From contig CALCKT010000033.1 in the NCBI GenBank assembly GCA_937965785.1, positions 1 to 64,000 on the forward strand: a stretch of 64,000 nt of DNA, written 5' to 3'. This document shows positions 1-9,300 of the stretch, piece by piece (position 1 is the stretch's first letter; the number at the start of each line of letters is the position of its first letter). The stretch is from an uncultured Propionibacteriaceae bacterium. GTDB taxonomy: Bacteria; Actinomycetota; Actinomycetes; Propionibacteriales; Propionibacteriaceae. The position numbers and the translations under genes were made by a program. A model generated the notes under the pieces. That model had not been told where the DNA came from. It did not search any database and saw only the letters and a program-made list of their open reading frames with translations.

Positions 1-1
1 C

Positions 2-2551
2 GCGGCGTTGAGGAAGATGATCACCACGACGGTGCCCGAATTCTGGGAACGCTACGACGAGGCGTACCGGGTTCGTAACAGGGGGCTGGATGATCTCGAA
101 GCCCGGATCAGGGCGGGGGAGGCGCTCACTCCTGTGGAGCAGGAGATCGAGATGACCGGTTTGGAGAATGCGCTCATCAAGACGATTGATGAGATTATTG
201 CCGAGTACAAGGCGGCGATGGATGGGCTGGACGATGACGCCCAGACGGCCGCGACGGCGATCCAGAACACCCTCAACACGATTGTCGATCCGTCGCTGCA
301 GGGGTCACGCAACCGGATCGGAGCGACATTGTTCAATGACATACCCGTGGTCGATGGCCAAGCAGAATGGGAACAGGCACAGGAGCTGGCGCCGCGGATC
401 GCCGAGAGGATCAAGGATCCGAATCTGAGTCCGGAGGAGCTGCGGGCCTTCCACGACGAATACGGCAGTCTGCTCTCCAACCCCTTCGTGGCAAACGCAT
501 TGGGTGAAGTGGTCACTCCTCAGCAGATGGTGGAGTTTTCCACCCGGGTTAAGGCCACCGGAAAAGGCCTGGTCGATGTCAAAATTGGTGATGAGGTCAA
601 TCGTCAGATTGGCGCAGCCATGGTTCTTGCGTCCGGTGGCATGAACACTGATCCGAGCAATATTCATGATCAAACCTGCTTCGAAACCGCGAAGAAGGGG
701 CTGATCGCCAACGACGGAACCAGCGTCGCAGATCGCCCCGCGAGTTTCACTGAGGGCATGAAAAACGCTGGGAGAGCAACCTATAAAACCTGGGGAGTTG
801 CTGGAAAAATCGAGGGGTACAGCGCAATACTTCAACTCATGGGTGAGGCTGGAAAACAGAACAAGGATCTGGCGCTGGGGGCAGAATTCTTTAATTCTTC
901 GAGCGGCGGGCGATCGGTTGCTCAGGATCTTGTCGCTTGGGATGCAACTTCAAAACACTACCAAGACATCGCTGCTGGCTATGGTAAAGTCCCATCTTTG
1001 TTCAATGCAATGGAGGGTGTTGTTGTTAGTGATACATCGCTTGACATGCGCGATCCGTTGCATGCAATGTACACGTTGATGGACAGGCCGGAAAATTTGA
1101 ATTCAACCGGTGTTGCTGGATCTTCCGCGGAGTTGCCTGAGGGGAATAACAGGCAGGTTTCGGGGAAAATAGATCCCGCCTTGAAAGATGCCGATCGAGT
1201 TCGCCTCGACGGCATTCGAGAATTCTTGAACTCTAATACCCCAGAAGGTGTGGATGTGAGCATTCCTGGAGAGGGTATGAACCACGATAACGATGTAGAC
1301 GGAAAAGACAAAGTGGCCAATATGACGAGATACCTCACGGGCTGGAGGCAATCCGCTTCCCCCGGTGCTCCGTATTTCGGGTTCCAGGATGGTGGTGAAC
1401 AGTTTGGCAAGGTCATTCAGCAGGCATCCATTCCGGAAAAACACATATCCCTTGAAGGTGTTACGGATGAAGGCCTGAAAAATCAGTGGTGGAAACGGGA
1501 TGAGCAGATCAAAAGGATAGCGGGTAACTTCATGTTCGGCTATCAGGACGGCCTGGAGCACCCGGCAGCTCTTCCCGGTAAAGACGAACACGACGGTCAG
1601 CGCATGTATGGGTACACCAACTCGCGCCTGCGGTCGTGGGCCGGCGTGATCATGAGCCCCCACATGGAGGATGTGACAATCTCCATGAAGGACCCCAAAA
1701 ACACGAATGATGTCGTCGGAGGCGGGGACGACCGACACCAAATCACCTTCTCTTCCAGCATGCGGGGGCGTCTGCTGAAGAAGGCGGGGTTCTTCACGGA
1801 CCTGGGGTTTGACAATCCTGCTGTCAATGACAATGGAACGCCAGACGATACCAAGGACGACTACTACGAAGGCGGCAGGGCTCCCGCTATCGACAATCTT
1901 CTCATGGCGGCGAAGGACAGCTATGAAGCTGAGCTACACGAGGCAGCCAAGAATAAGCGCTGGGATCAAGCCGAACAGGTTTCCAGCAAGTGGGCTCCGG
2001 CCATGGAAGCGCTGTTCACAGCCCCTGCCGATGCAAACGAGCAAGCCCTTCGAGCCCTGAACGAAAGAAACGCTCGTTGGCAGAAATTCATCGGCGCTGG
2101 AATCGGTGCAATCCCAATAGCGGGCGACCTCGCCAAAGGAGAATACGGGGGATGGATCGCCAATCAAGCAAGAAGCAATGGAACCGCCTCCGTTCTGGAA
2201 GCGTTTCTCCCAACGAACAATGAAAATGCTGATGCGCTTCCAGATGCCAAGGACATGGCTGAAGAATATATGAGCAGTGCCATCTATCAGGAAATGAGTA
2301 TGCAGGGTGACTTCCCGACTACTGGAGAAAACTCTCCCGAAGCCTACGGTAAGAGAAGTGAGAGTTCTGATTGTAGTCTTATAAAAGAGGGTGGATTGCT
2401 CAAATCCTATTCTGAAATGAAGCCCGAGGAAAAAGATCTCTTCAAGAGATTCATTGCAGAAAAATATTCGGATTACGCTGAAGTGCATGAACGGAACCTG
2501 CATGCCATCGACTTGGCAAAAAATAAGCATGGCGAGGCGCGGACCCGGTGA
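2..2551 (+). CDS. Large DUF6571-like protein, 5'-truncated by window edge
   Basis: The frame is open from base 2, so the true start probably lies outside; in-window candidates are TTG at 8 and ATG at 17. About 847 residues are visible. The layout resembles actinobacterial DUF6571-type proteins linked to WXG100/type VII secretion: an acidic helical N-terminus, a segment ending in VTPQQMVEFSTRV, a DPLHAMYTLMDRPENL block, then MTRYLTGW followed by DGGEQFGKVIQQAS. That family match is from memory of motifs and is not certain. A small glycine-rich hydrophobic stretch (FIGAGIGAIPIAGDLA, near residue 695) could be a toxin-like membrane segment. No enzyme motif is recognised. The stop overlaps the GTG start of the first lipoprotein gene, implying co-transcription. 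Base composition is less GC-rich than the core genes, which hints at transfer. Confidence 0.6.
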   Translation, partial: AALRKMITTTVPEFWERYDEAYRVRNRGLDDLEARIRAGEALTPVEQEIEMTGLENALIKTIDEIIAEYKAAMDGLDDDAQTAATAIQNTLNTIVDPSLQGSRNRIGATLFNDIPVVDGQAEWEQAQELAPRIAERIKDPNLSPEELRAFHDEYGSLLSNPFVANALGEVVTPQQMVEFSTRVKATGKGLVDVKIGDEVNRQIGAAMVLASGGMNTDPSNIHDQTCFETAKKGLIANDGTSVADRPASFTEGMKNAGRATYKTWGVAGKIEGYSAILQLMGEAGKQNKDLALGAEFFNSSSGGRSVAQDLVAWDATSKHYQDIAAGYGKVPSLFNAMEGVVVSDTSLDMRDPLHAMYTLMDRPENLNSTGVAGSSAELPEGNNRQVSGKIDPALKDADRVRLDGIREFLNSNTPEGVDVSIPGEGMNHDNDVDGKDKVANMTRYLTGWRQSASPGAPYFGFQDGGEQFGKVIQQASIPEKHISLEGVTDEGLKNQWWKRDEQIKRIAGNFMFGYQDGLEHPAALPGKDEHDGQRMYGYTNSRLRSWAGVIMSPHMEDVTISMKDPKNTNDVVGGGDDRHQITFSSSMRGRLLKKAGFFTDLGFDNPAVNDNGTPDDTKDDYYEGGRAPAIDNLLMAAKDSYEAELHEAAKNKRWDQAEQVSSKWAPAMEALFTAPADANEQALRALNERNARWQKFIGAGIGAIPIAGDLAKGEYGGWIANQARSNGTASVLEAFLPTNNENADALPDAKDMAEEYMSSAIYQEMSMQGDFPTTGENSPEAYGKRSESSDCSLIKEGGLLKSYSEMKPEEKDLFKRFIAEKYSDYAEVHERNLHAIDLAKNKHGEARTR

Positions 2552-3243
2552 ATCGCGTGATGGCTTTCTTTGAAACGAGGTCCGCAAGGTCTCGTGTGAA
2601 GTACTTGTGGGAAAGTGTTCTCGTGGCGTTTTTGATATCCGCGAGTTTGGTTGGGTGTTCCCAAGGTGGGTCTGAGGTGGTTGAGTCTCCTTCGTCGGTT
2701 GTGACCATGACTGTTGGGCCTGTTGATGAATTTCATGTGGTTCCTCCTGAGGGGTGGGTCATGATTCCTCTGGGGCGTAAGTGGGGGTTTGTTCATTGTG
2801 TGGTTTCGGCGGATGGGAATGATGGGTTCTCGGCTGCATCGCTTCGGGTCAGCTATAAGGAAGTGCGGGAGTTGAAGGAGTATCGTGGCCAGAGGAGTGG
2901 CGATCACTTTGTGATCGACATCAGGAAAAGCCGCGATCAATCTCTTGGGGGTGCCCAAGGGGATGAAAATGTTACTGATGGACAGGTGTTGCCGGATCGG
3001 TTGATTGCCGGTGAGCGTGCTTACGGACATGAATATCTTCATACAAAGGATGGGGTGCCGCAGAGGTTTCAGAAGTGGTTCATAGGGCGTCATGACGGGC
3101 TCTGGACCATTACTTTGGTGTCTGCGCCTGGTGAGACGGTTGTTCCTGCTGAGGCTGTTGCTGCGCTGGACACCATTGAATGGATCCCGGCAGGTGGTGC
3201 TGGTTCGTCTGTGTCCCCGGTTCCCACTGCTGAGGAGAGTTGA
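2548..3243 (+). CDS. Tandem lipoprotein paralogue 1
   Basis: A 231-residue predicted lipoprotein. A charged N-terminus and a hydrophobic stretch (LVAFLISASLVGC) end in a lipobox cysteine, followed by a Gly/Ser-rich tether and a globular domain of about 180 residues. The GTG start overlaps the preceding stop. The signal-peptide region differs from the other three copies, while the body from GGSEVVESPSSVV onward is closely related. The segment DEFHVVPPEGWVMIPLGRKW is shared with copy 3 but not copies 2 or 4. The C-terminal third (from LPDRLIAGERAYGHEYLH) is nearly identical to copies 2 and 3. Function is unknown. Position directly after a type VII-like large protein suggests a surface partner or immunity role, which is inference only. 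Confidence 0.8.
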   Translation: MNRVMAFFETRSARSRVKYLWESVLVAFLISASLVGCSQGGSEVVESPSSVVTMTVGPVDEFHVVPPEGWVMIPLGRKWGFVHCVVSADGNDGFSAASLRVSYKEVRELKEYRGQRSGDHFVIDIRKSRDQSLGGAQGDENVTDGQVLPDRLIAGERAYGHEYLHTKDGVPQRFQKWFIGRHDGLWTITLVSAPGETVVPAEAVAALDTIEWIPAGGAGSSVSPVPTAEES

Positions 3244-3271
3244 CCTTAGGTTTTTTTGAGGTTGGGGTCAT

Positions 3272-3928
3272 ATGGTGTTGCGGAGGCGAGGGCTGGTATT
3301 CGGGGCGGCTGCTCTGCTTGTGGTCGGGATTCTGGGTGGATGCGCCCGAGGTGGGTCTGAGGTGGTTGAGTCTCCTTCGTCGGTTGTTACCATGACCGTC
3401 GGAGATACTGATGAATTCCACGTGGTTCCGCCGAATGGATGGGTCGTGGTCCCCTTGGAGCCGAGGCAAGGGTTCATTCATTACGTGGTTTCGGCTGATG
3501 GGGAAAGGGGGTTTTCAGCTGCTTCGCTTCGAGTCGATTACAAGGATGTGGCGATGCTGAAAAGGTATCGCGGCCAAAGAAGTGGTGACCATTTTGTGAT
3601 CGATATTAAGAAAAGTCGTGATCAATCTATGGATGGTGCTCAGGGAAATTTTGATATTGCTGATGCGCGAGCGTTGCCGGATCGGTTGATTGCTGGTGAG
3701 CGTGCTTACGGACATGAATATCTTCATACAAAGGATGGGGTGCCGCAGAGGTTTCAGAAGTGGTTCATAGGGCGTCATGACGGGCTCTGGACCATTACTT
3801 TGGTGTCTGCGCCTGGTGAGACGGTTGTTCCTGCTGAGGCTGTTGCTGCGCTGGACACCATTGAATGGATCCCGGCAGGTGGTGCTGGTTCGTCTGTGTC
3901 TCCGGTTCCCACTGCTGAGGAGAGTTGA
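3272..3928 (+). CDS. Tandem lipoprotein paralogue 2
   Basis: A 218-residue predicted lipoprotein with signal MVLRRRGLVFGAAALLVVG and lipobox LGGC. The ATG lies after a 28-bp spacer that contains a T-run and a GAGG ribosome-binding site. Signal peptide and spacer match copy 4 almost exactly, but the variable middle (GDTDEFHVVPPNGWVVVPLEPR, then DYKDVAMLKRYRG) is its own. The C-terminal part is nearly the same as copy 1. Start-to-start distance to copy 3 is exactly 685 bp. The domain is not recognised. The change of closest relative along the gene points to recombination between copies. Confidence 0.82.
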   Translation: MVLRRRGLVFGAAALLVVGILGGCARGGSEVVESPSSVVTMTVGDTDEFHVVPPNGWVVVPLEPRQGFIHYVVSADGERGFSAASLRVDYKDVAMLKRYRGQRSGDHFVIDIKKSRDQSMDGAQGNFDIADARALPDRLIAGERAYGHEYLHTKDGVPQRFQKWFIGRHDGLWTITLVSAPGETVVPAEAVAALDTIEWIPAGGAGSSVSPVPTAEES

Positions 3929-3956
3929 CCTTAGGTTTTTTTGAGGTTGTGGTCAT

Positions 3957-4613
3957 ATGGTGTTGCGGAGGCGAGGGGTGATATCCGGGGCGGCTGCTCT
4001 GCTTGTGGTCGGGATTGTGGGTGGATGCGCCCGAGGTGGATCTGAGGTGGTCGAGTCTCCTTCGTCGGTTGTGACCATGACCGTTGGGCCTGTTGATGAG
4101 TTTCATGTGGTTCCTCCTGAGGGGTGGGTCATGATTCCTCTGGGGCGTAAGTGGGGGTTTGTTCATTGTGTGGTTTCGGCAGATGGGAATGATGGGTTCT
4201 CGGCCGCATCGCTTCGGGTCGAGTATGAAGAGACGCGCGAGCTGAAAAGGTATCGCGGCCAAAGGAGTGGCGATCACTTTGTGATCGACATCAGGAAAAC
4301 TCGTGATCAGTCTATGGGCGATTCTCAGGGAAATTTTGATATTGCTGAAGAGCGAGCGTTGCCGGATCGGTTGATTGCCGGTGAACGTGCTTACGGACAT
4401 GAATATCTTCATACAAAGGATGGGGTGCCGCAGAGGTTTCAGGAGTGGTTTATAGGGCGTCATGACGGGCTTTGGACTATTACTTTGGTGTCTGCGCCTG
4501 GCGAAACGGTTGTTCCTGCTGAGGCTGTTGCTGCGCTGGATACCATTGGATGGATTCCGGCAGGTGGTGCTGGTTCGTCTGTGTCCCCGGTTCCCACTGC
4601 TGAGGAGAGTTGA
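3957..4613 (+). CDS. Tandem lipoprotein paralogue 3
   Basis: A 218-residue predicted lipoprotein (lipobox VGGC) after a 28-bp spacer that differs by one base from the other two spacers. The N-terminal half of the mature domain, through SADGNDGFSAASLRV, is almost the same as copy 1. The following EYEETRELKRYRG stretch and the QGNFDIAEERA loop differ or resemble copy 2. The rest of the C-terminus is near-identical to copies 1 and 2, with IGW in place of IEW. Function is unknown. Start-to-start distance to copy 4 is again exactly 685 bp. Confidence 0.82.
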   Translation: MVLRRRGVISGAAALLVVGIVGGCARGGSEVVESPSSVVTMTVGPVDEFHVVPPEGWVMIPLGRKWGFVHCVVSADGNDGFSAASLRVEYEETRELKRYRGQRSGDHFVIDIRKTRDQSMGDSQGNFDIAEERALPDRLIAGERAYGHEYLHTKDGVPQRFQEWFIGRHDGLWTITLVSAPGETVVPAEAVAALDTIGWIPAGGAGSSVSPVPTAEES

Positions 4614-4641
4614 CCTTAGGTTTTTTTGAGGTTGGGGTCAT

Positions 4642-5301
4642 ATGGTGTTGCGGAGGCGAGGGCTGGTATTCGGGGCGGCTGCTCTGCTTGTGGTCGGGAT
4701 TCTGGGTGGATGCGCCCGAGGTGGGTCTGAGGTGGTCGAGTCTCCTTCGTCGGTTGTTACCATGGCCGTTGGGCATGTTGATGAGTTCCATATCGCCCTT
4801 CCGGAAGGTTGGGGTATGGTCCCCTTGAAGCGGAAAGGGGGTTTTACTCATAGTGTGTTTTCTGCGGACGGAGGGAAAGGATTCTCGGCGGCGTTGCTTC
4901 GAGTAGGGCATGAAAGTGTGCGGGAATTGAAGAAGTACCGTGGTCAGGAGAGCGGCGACCATTTTGTGATCGATGTGGCAAAGGAACGTGATCAGTATAT
5001 ACGTGGCGATCAAGAGAATGGGGGGAGTGTTGGCGAGCGTGTGCTGCCGGATCGGTTGATTGCCGCTGACTGTGCTTTCGGGTACGAATATCTATATACG
5101 GAGAATGGCGGCGTATCCCGAAGATTCGAGAAGTGGTTTGTGGGGCGTCATGACGGGCTTTGGACTATTACTTTGGTGTCTGCGCCTGGTGAGACGGTTG
5201 TTCCTGCTGAGGCTGTTGCTGCTCTGGACACCATTGAATGGATTCCGGCAGGTGGTGCTGGTTCGTCTGCGTCTCCGGTTCCCACAGCCGTGGAGAGCTG
5301 A
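4642..5301 (+). CDS. Tandem lipoprotein paralogue 4, most diverged
   Basis: A 219-residue predicted lipoprotein and the last member of the array. Its signal region is the same as copy 2, but the middle is the most diverged (DEFHIALPEGWGMVPLKRKGG, RVGHESVRELKKYRG, an insertion around RGDQENGGSVGER, and DCAFGYEYLYTENGG in place of ERAYGHEYLHTKDG). Its C-terminus (GRHDGLWTITLVSAPGETVV) returns to near identity. Downstream of the stop the conserved spacer is lost, so the array ends here. No known domain is recognised. Confidence 0.82.
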   Translation: MVLRRRGLVFGAAALLVVGILGGCARGGSEVVESPSSVVTMAVGHVDEFHIALPEGWGMVPLKRKGGFTHSVFSADGGKGFSAALLRVGHESVRELKKYRGQESGDHFVIDVAKERDQYIRGDQENGGSVGERVLPDRLIAADCAFGYEYLYTENGGVSRRFEKWFVGRHDGLWTITLVSAPGETVVPAEAVAALDTIEWIPAGGAGSSASPVPTAVES

Positions 5302-5819
5302 TTTGGAGGTAGCTCTTCTTGCTGTGAAGTGACGGAAGCCACGCATCGGGAATTCGTGGAATGAGCCCTCCTGCGGCTGTTCCGAGACGCCAACCCGGGC
5401 CCTTCGTCAACAACCCCCGGCGCCTGGGTGATGTGTGATGCCTCGGATGGGGAGGACTGCGGATCGGCTCATCTGCGATCCGTGGATGCCGTGTTCCCCG
5501 GTTCCCCGTGAGGTGACATGGGTGTGCCAGGAGCGACCGGAGGCGGCGTGGCGTGGTGGATCATCCCCGAACCCCGGTGGCGCGACTGTCGAGTCCTCGC
5601 ATCACTTGAAGGGTGGTGTGGGCGGGTGCCGGTCAAAGGCTCTGGCACGGGCGGTTGCCTCGAGCCGTGGTGCTGATTCATGTCCTCCGTTTGGTCGCGC
5701 GGGTGACACGACGGGGGAAGAAGCGACGGTTTCGGGGTAGATCTTGAGTAACCTTGCCAGCGCAATTGATTAAACGATCATCTACCTGATGGTTGGGCTG
5801 TGACGAGAGAGGAACAACC
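5302..5819. other. Intergenic, no supported gene
   Basis: About 520 bp between the lipoprotein array and the next gene. Short open frames on both strands have no ribosome-binding site, no recognisable protein features and arginine/proline-rich shadow composition. The last 60 bp are AT-richer (around 5745-5790) and probably hold the promoter of the membrane-protein gene. No convincing terminator for the lipoprotein array was found. Confidence 0.5.
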
Positions 5820-6302
5820 ATGAAATCAGCCAGGTTCGCAGGTCTCCTTTCTTTCGTGGCAGGTGTTCTCATGCTCGTTTGCGGCGCATTCGCATGGGGA
5901 ATCACCTCCACCCAGCTCGCGTCCGAGAACATCACCGTCGCGAATGACGCCCCGGCCTTCGCCGGCGCGAAGGTGACGGGTCCCCTCACCGCCTTCTACC
6001 AGGCCGAGGCCGTCAAGAAACACACCCGTGCGGCGAGCAACAACCTGACCTACGCCGAACTCGGCGCCAAGGTGCAGGAGGCCAAGGACGCCGGTGACAC
6101 CGCCACCGCCGAGCAGCTCCAGGCCACCCGCACCATGGTGGAAACCGGAAACTTCGTGCGCGCCTCCCTGCTGACCTCCGTCATGGCCTTCGGGGTCTCG
6201 GCCCTCGTGATGGGCGCCGGTCTGCTCTTCAGCTGCCTCGGCTGGGGCCTGTACCGGCTCTCCGCCGTTCACGCCCAGGATGCGGAACCGGAGGAGGCCT
6301 GA
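5820..6302 (+). CDS. Small two-TM membrane protein (often mislabelled LigA)
   Basis: A 160-residue protein starting at ATG 5820 behind GAGAGGAA. The N-terminal segment (FAGLLSFVAGVLMLVCGAFAW) and a C-terminal segment (SVMAFGVSALVMGAGLLFSCLGW) are membrane-spanning, separated by an outer loop of about 95 residues with ITVANDAPAFAGAKVTGPLTAF and a helical EAKDAGDTATAEQLQ region. Similar actinobacterial proteins are often labelled aromatic ring-opening dioxygenase LigA in databases. Nothing here looks like a dioxygenase, so that label should be avoided. The gene ends 33 bp before pyruvate carboxylase. The role is unknown. Confidence 0.8.
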   Translation: MKSARFAGLLSFVAGVLMLVCGAFAWGITSTQLASENITVANDAPAFAGAKVTGPLTAFYQAEAVKKHTRAASNNLTYAELGAKVQEAKDAGDTATAEQLQATRTMVETGNFVRASLLTSVMAFGVSALVMGAGLLFSCLGWGLYRLSAVHAQDAEPEEA

Positions 6303-6335
6303 ACCGGCTTCACACGTTGCCACTAGTCTTGGCGC

Positions 6336-9300
6336 ATGTTCCAGAAGGTCCTTGTCGCCAACCGAGGCGAGATCGCTGTTCGAGCCGTCCGCGCCGCCTT
6401 CGAACGGGGGTGCAAGACCGTTGCCGTCTTCCCCTACGAGGACCGCAACGCCGACCACCGGATCAAGGCATCCGAGTCCTACCTGATCGGGGAGCGGGAT
6501 CATCCCGTCAGGGCATACCTGGACATCGATGAGATCATTCGCGTCGCGAAAGAAGCCGGGGCCGATGCGGTCTACCCCGGCTACGGTTTCCTCTCGGAGA
6601 ACCCCGAACTCGCCGCCGCCTGCGCCGCCAACGGGATCACCTTCGTCGGTCCCTCCGCCGAGGTGCTCGAGCTGGCCGGAAACAAAGTGCGGGCCCTCGA
6701 ACAGGCCCGCAGGGCGGGGGTGCCGACCCTCAGATCGACGCCGCCGTCCACCGACCCCGACGAGCTGATCGCCGGCGCCGAGGAAATCGGTTTCCCGGTG
6801 TTCATCAAGGCCATCGCGGGTGGTGGTGGCCGCGGCATGAGGCGCGTCGACGATCCCGCCCGTTTCAGCGAGGAGCTGGGAGCCGCGATGCGCGAGGCCG
6901 AAGGGGCGTTCGGCGACCCGACGGTGTTCGTGGAGCAGGCCGTCGCGGCCCCCCGCCACATCGAGGTGCAGGTGCTGGCCGACCACCAGGGCAACGTCGT
7001 TCATCTCTTCGAACGCGACTGCTCCATCCAGCGCCGCCACCAGAAAGTGGTGGAGATCGCCCCCGCCCCCCACATCAGCGACGAGCTGCGCGCGGCACTG
7101 ACCGCCGACGCGGTGAAGTTCGCCAAGGCCATCAACTACACCTGCGCCGGGACCGTCGAGTTCCTCGTCGAAACCTCGGGTCCGCGGGCCGGCAGCCACG
7201 TGTTCATCGAGATGAACCCCCGCATCCAGGTGGAGCACACCGTCACGGAGGAGATCACCGACGTCGACCTGGTGCAGGCGCAGCTGCGGATCGCGTCGGG
7301 GGAGACCCTGGAGGAGATCGGGATCCGCCAGGACGAACTGCACATCCGCGGCGCCGCCCTGCAGTGCCGCATCACCACCGAGGACCCGGCCAACTCGTTC
7401 CGGCCCGACACCGGCGTGATCCAGGCCTACCGTTCCGCCTCCGGCGCGGGCATCCGGCTCGACGGTGGCACCACCGGCACCGGGGTGGAGATCAGCCCCC
7501 ACTTCGACTCGCTGCTGGTGAAACTCACCGCCCGCGGCCGCAGCCTCCACGATGCCGTGGTGCGGGCCAGGCGTGCCCTGGCGGAGTTCAGGATCCGGGG
7601 CATCGCGACCAACATCACCTTCCTGCGCGCGGTCCTGGAGGACCCGGACTTCGGCAGCGGCGTGGTGACAACCTCTTTCATCGACGAGAGACCCCACCTG
7701 CTGACGGGACGCATCCCGGCGGACCGCGGCACCAAACTGGCCCGCTTCCTCGCAGACGTCACCGTGAACCGACCCAACGGATCCGCCCCCACGTCCCTGG
7801 ACCCATCGGCGAAGCTGCCCGGGCCGCTGCCCGCGGGCGAGATCCCCGACGGATCCCGCCAGCGACTCCTCGCCCTCGGCCCGGCCGGATTCGCCAAGGC
7901 CCTGCGTGAGCAGCGAGCAGTGGGCGTCACCGACACCACCTTCCGCGACGCCCACCAGTCGCTGCTCGCCACACGTGTGCGCACCCGCGACCTGGTGGCG
8001 GTGGCTCCCTGGCAGGCGCGGCTGCTGCCCGGGATGTTCTCCGTCGAGTGCTGGGGCGGGGCCACCTATGACGTGGCGCTGCGGTTCCTCGGTGAGGACC
8101 CGTGGGAGCGCCTCGCGAAACTGCGGGCCGCGATGCCGAACCAGAATCTGCAGATGCTGCTGCGCGGCCGCAACACCGTCGGCTACACCCCCTACCCGAC
8201 CGAGGTCACCCGGGCCTTCGTGTCGGAGGCCGCGGAGGTCGGGGTGGACATCTTCCGCATCTTCGACGCCCTCAACGACGTCGAACAGATGCGCCCCGCG
8301 ATCGACGCGGTGGTCCACGACACCGAATCGGTGGCGGAGGTGGCGCTCTGCTACACCGCGAACCTGCTCGACCCCGACGAGAGGACCTACACCCTCGACC
8401 ACTACCTGCGGCTCGCCGAACGGATCGTCGACGCGGGGGCACACATCCTGGCCATCAAGGACATGGCGGGGCTGCTCAGGCCCGCCGCGGCCGCGAAGCT
8501 CGTCGCGGCGCTCCGGGAACGGTTCGAGCTGCCCGTCCATCTCCACACCCACGACACCACAGGAGGGCAGCTCGCCACCCTGATGGCCGCCATCGACGCC
8601 GGGGTGGATGCGGTTGACGTCGCGAACTCGGCGATGTCGTCGACCACCTCGCAGCCACCCATGTCGGCGCTGCTGATGGCCCTTGACGGCACCGACCGTG
8701 CCCCGGACATCGACCCGGGGGCGGTGCTGGACCTGGAGCCCTACTGGGAAGCGGTCCGCAGGGTCTACAAACCCTTCGAGTCGGGGCTTCCGGCGCCGAC
8801 GGGGCGCGTCTACAGCCACGAGATCCCGGGCGGGCAGCTGTCCAACCTGCGCCAGCAGGCAATCGCGCTCGGCCTGGGTGACAAGTTCGAGGCCATCGAG
8901 GCGATGTACGCCGCCGCCGACAAGATCCTGGGACGCCCCACGAAGGTCACACCTTCGTCGAAGGTGGTGGGTGATCTGGCGCTGCACCTGGTGGCGGTCG
9001 GTGCCGATCCGGCGGAGTTCGCCGCGGAGCCACGTCGCTTCGACATCCCGGATTCGGTGATCGGTTTCCTCAACGGGGAGTTGGGCGAACCCGCGGGAGG
9101 CTGGCCGGAACCGTTCCGCACCCGTGCCCTGGAGGGTCGCCGCAAACCGCCGCGCGTCACTCAGGTGGCGCCCGAGGACCTCGCCCTGCTTGAAACCCCG
9201 GGCGTCGAACGGCAGAGCACCCTCAACCGTTTGCTCTTCCCCGGGCCGACACGGGAGTTCCAGCAGAAACGCGACGAGTTCGGCGACGTCTCCGTGCTGC

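Larger units (their letters stand above)
2670..5301 (+). repeat. Four-unit tandem gene array with 685-bp period
   Basis: Units 2 and 3 start exactly 685 bp before the next unit. The 28-bp spacers at 3244-3271 and 4614-4641 are the same; the one at 3929-3956 differs by one base. The first 120 bp of the coding region and the last 250 bp are highly conserved across units, while the intervening 200-250 bp vary and are shared pairwise in patches (copy 1 with copy 3). This is seen directly in the bases. Gene conversion or unequal crossing-over is the simplest explanation. Confidence 0.85.

Noticed and set aside
2548..5301. Assembly artefact explaining the four lipoprotein copies
   Set aside because: The copies differ at many positions in different patches and the last ends with a different downstream sequence, which an assembly duplication would not give. 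Long reads would still be the final test.
5435..5765. Overlapping open frames on both strands in the gap before the membrane protein
   Set aside because: No ribosome-binding site, no conserved features and poor composition; left as intergenic.
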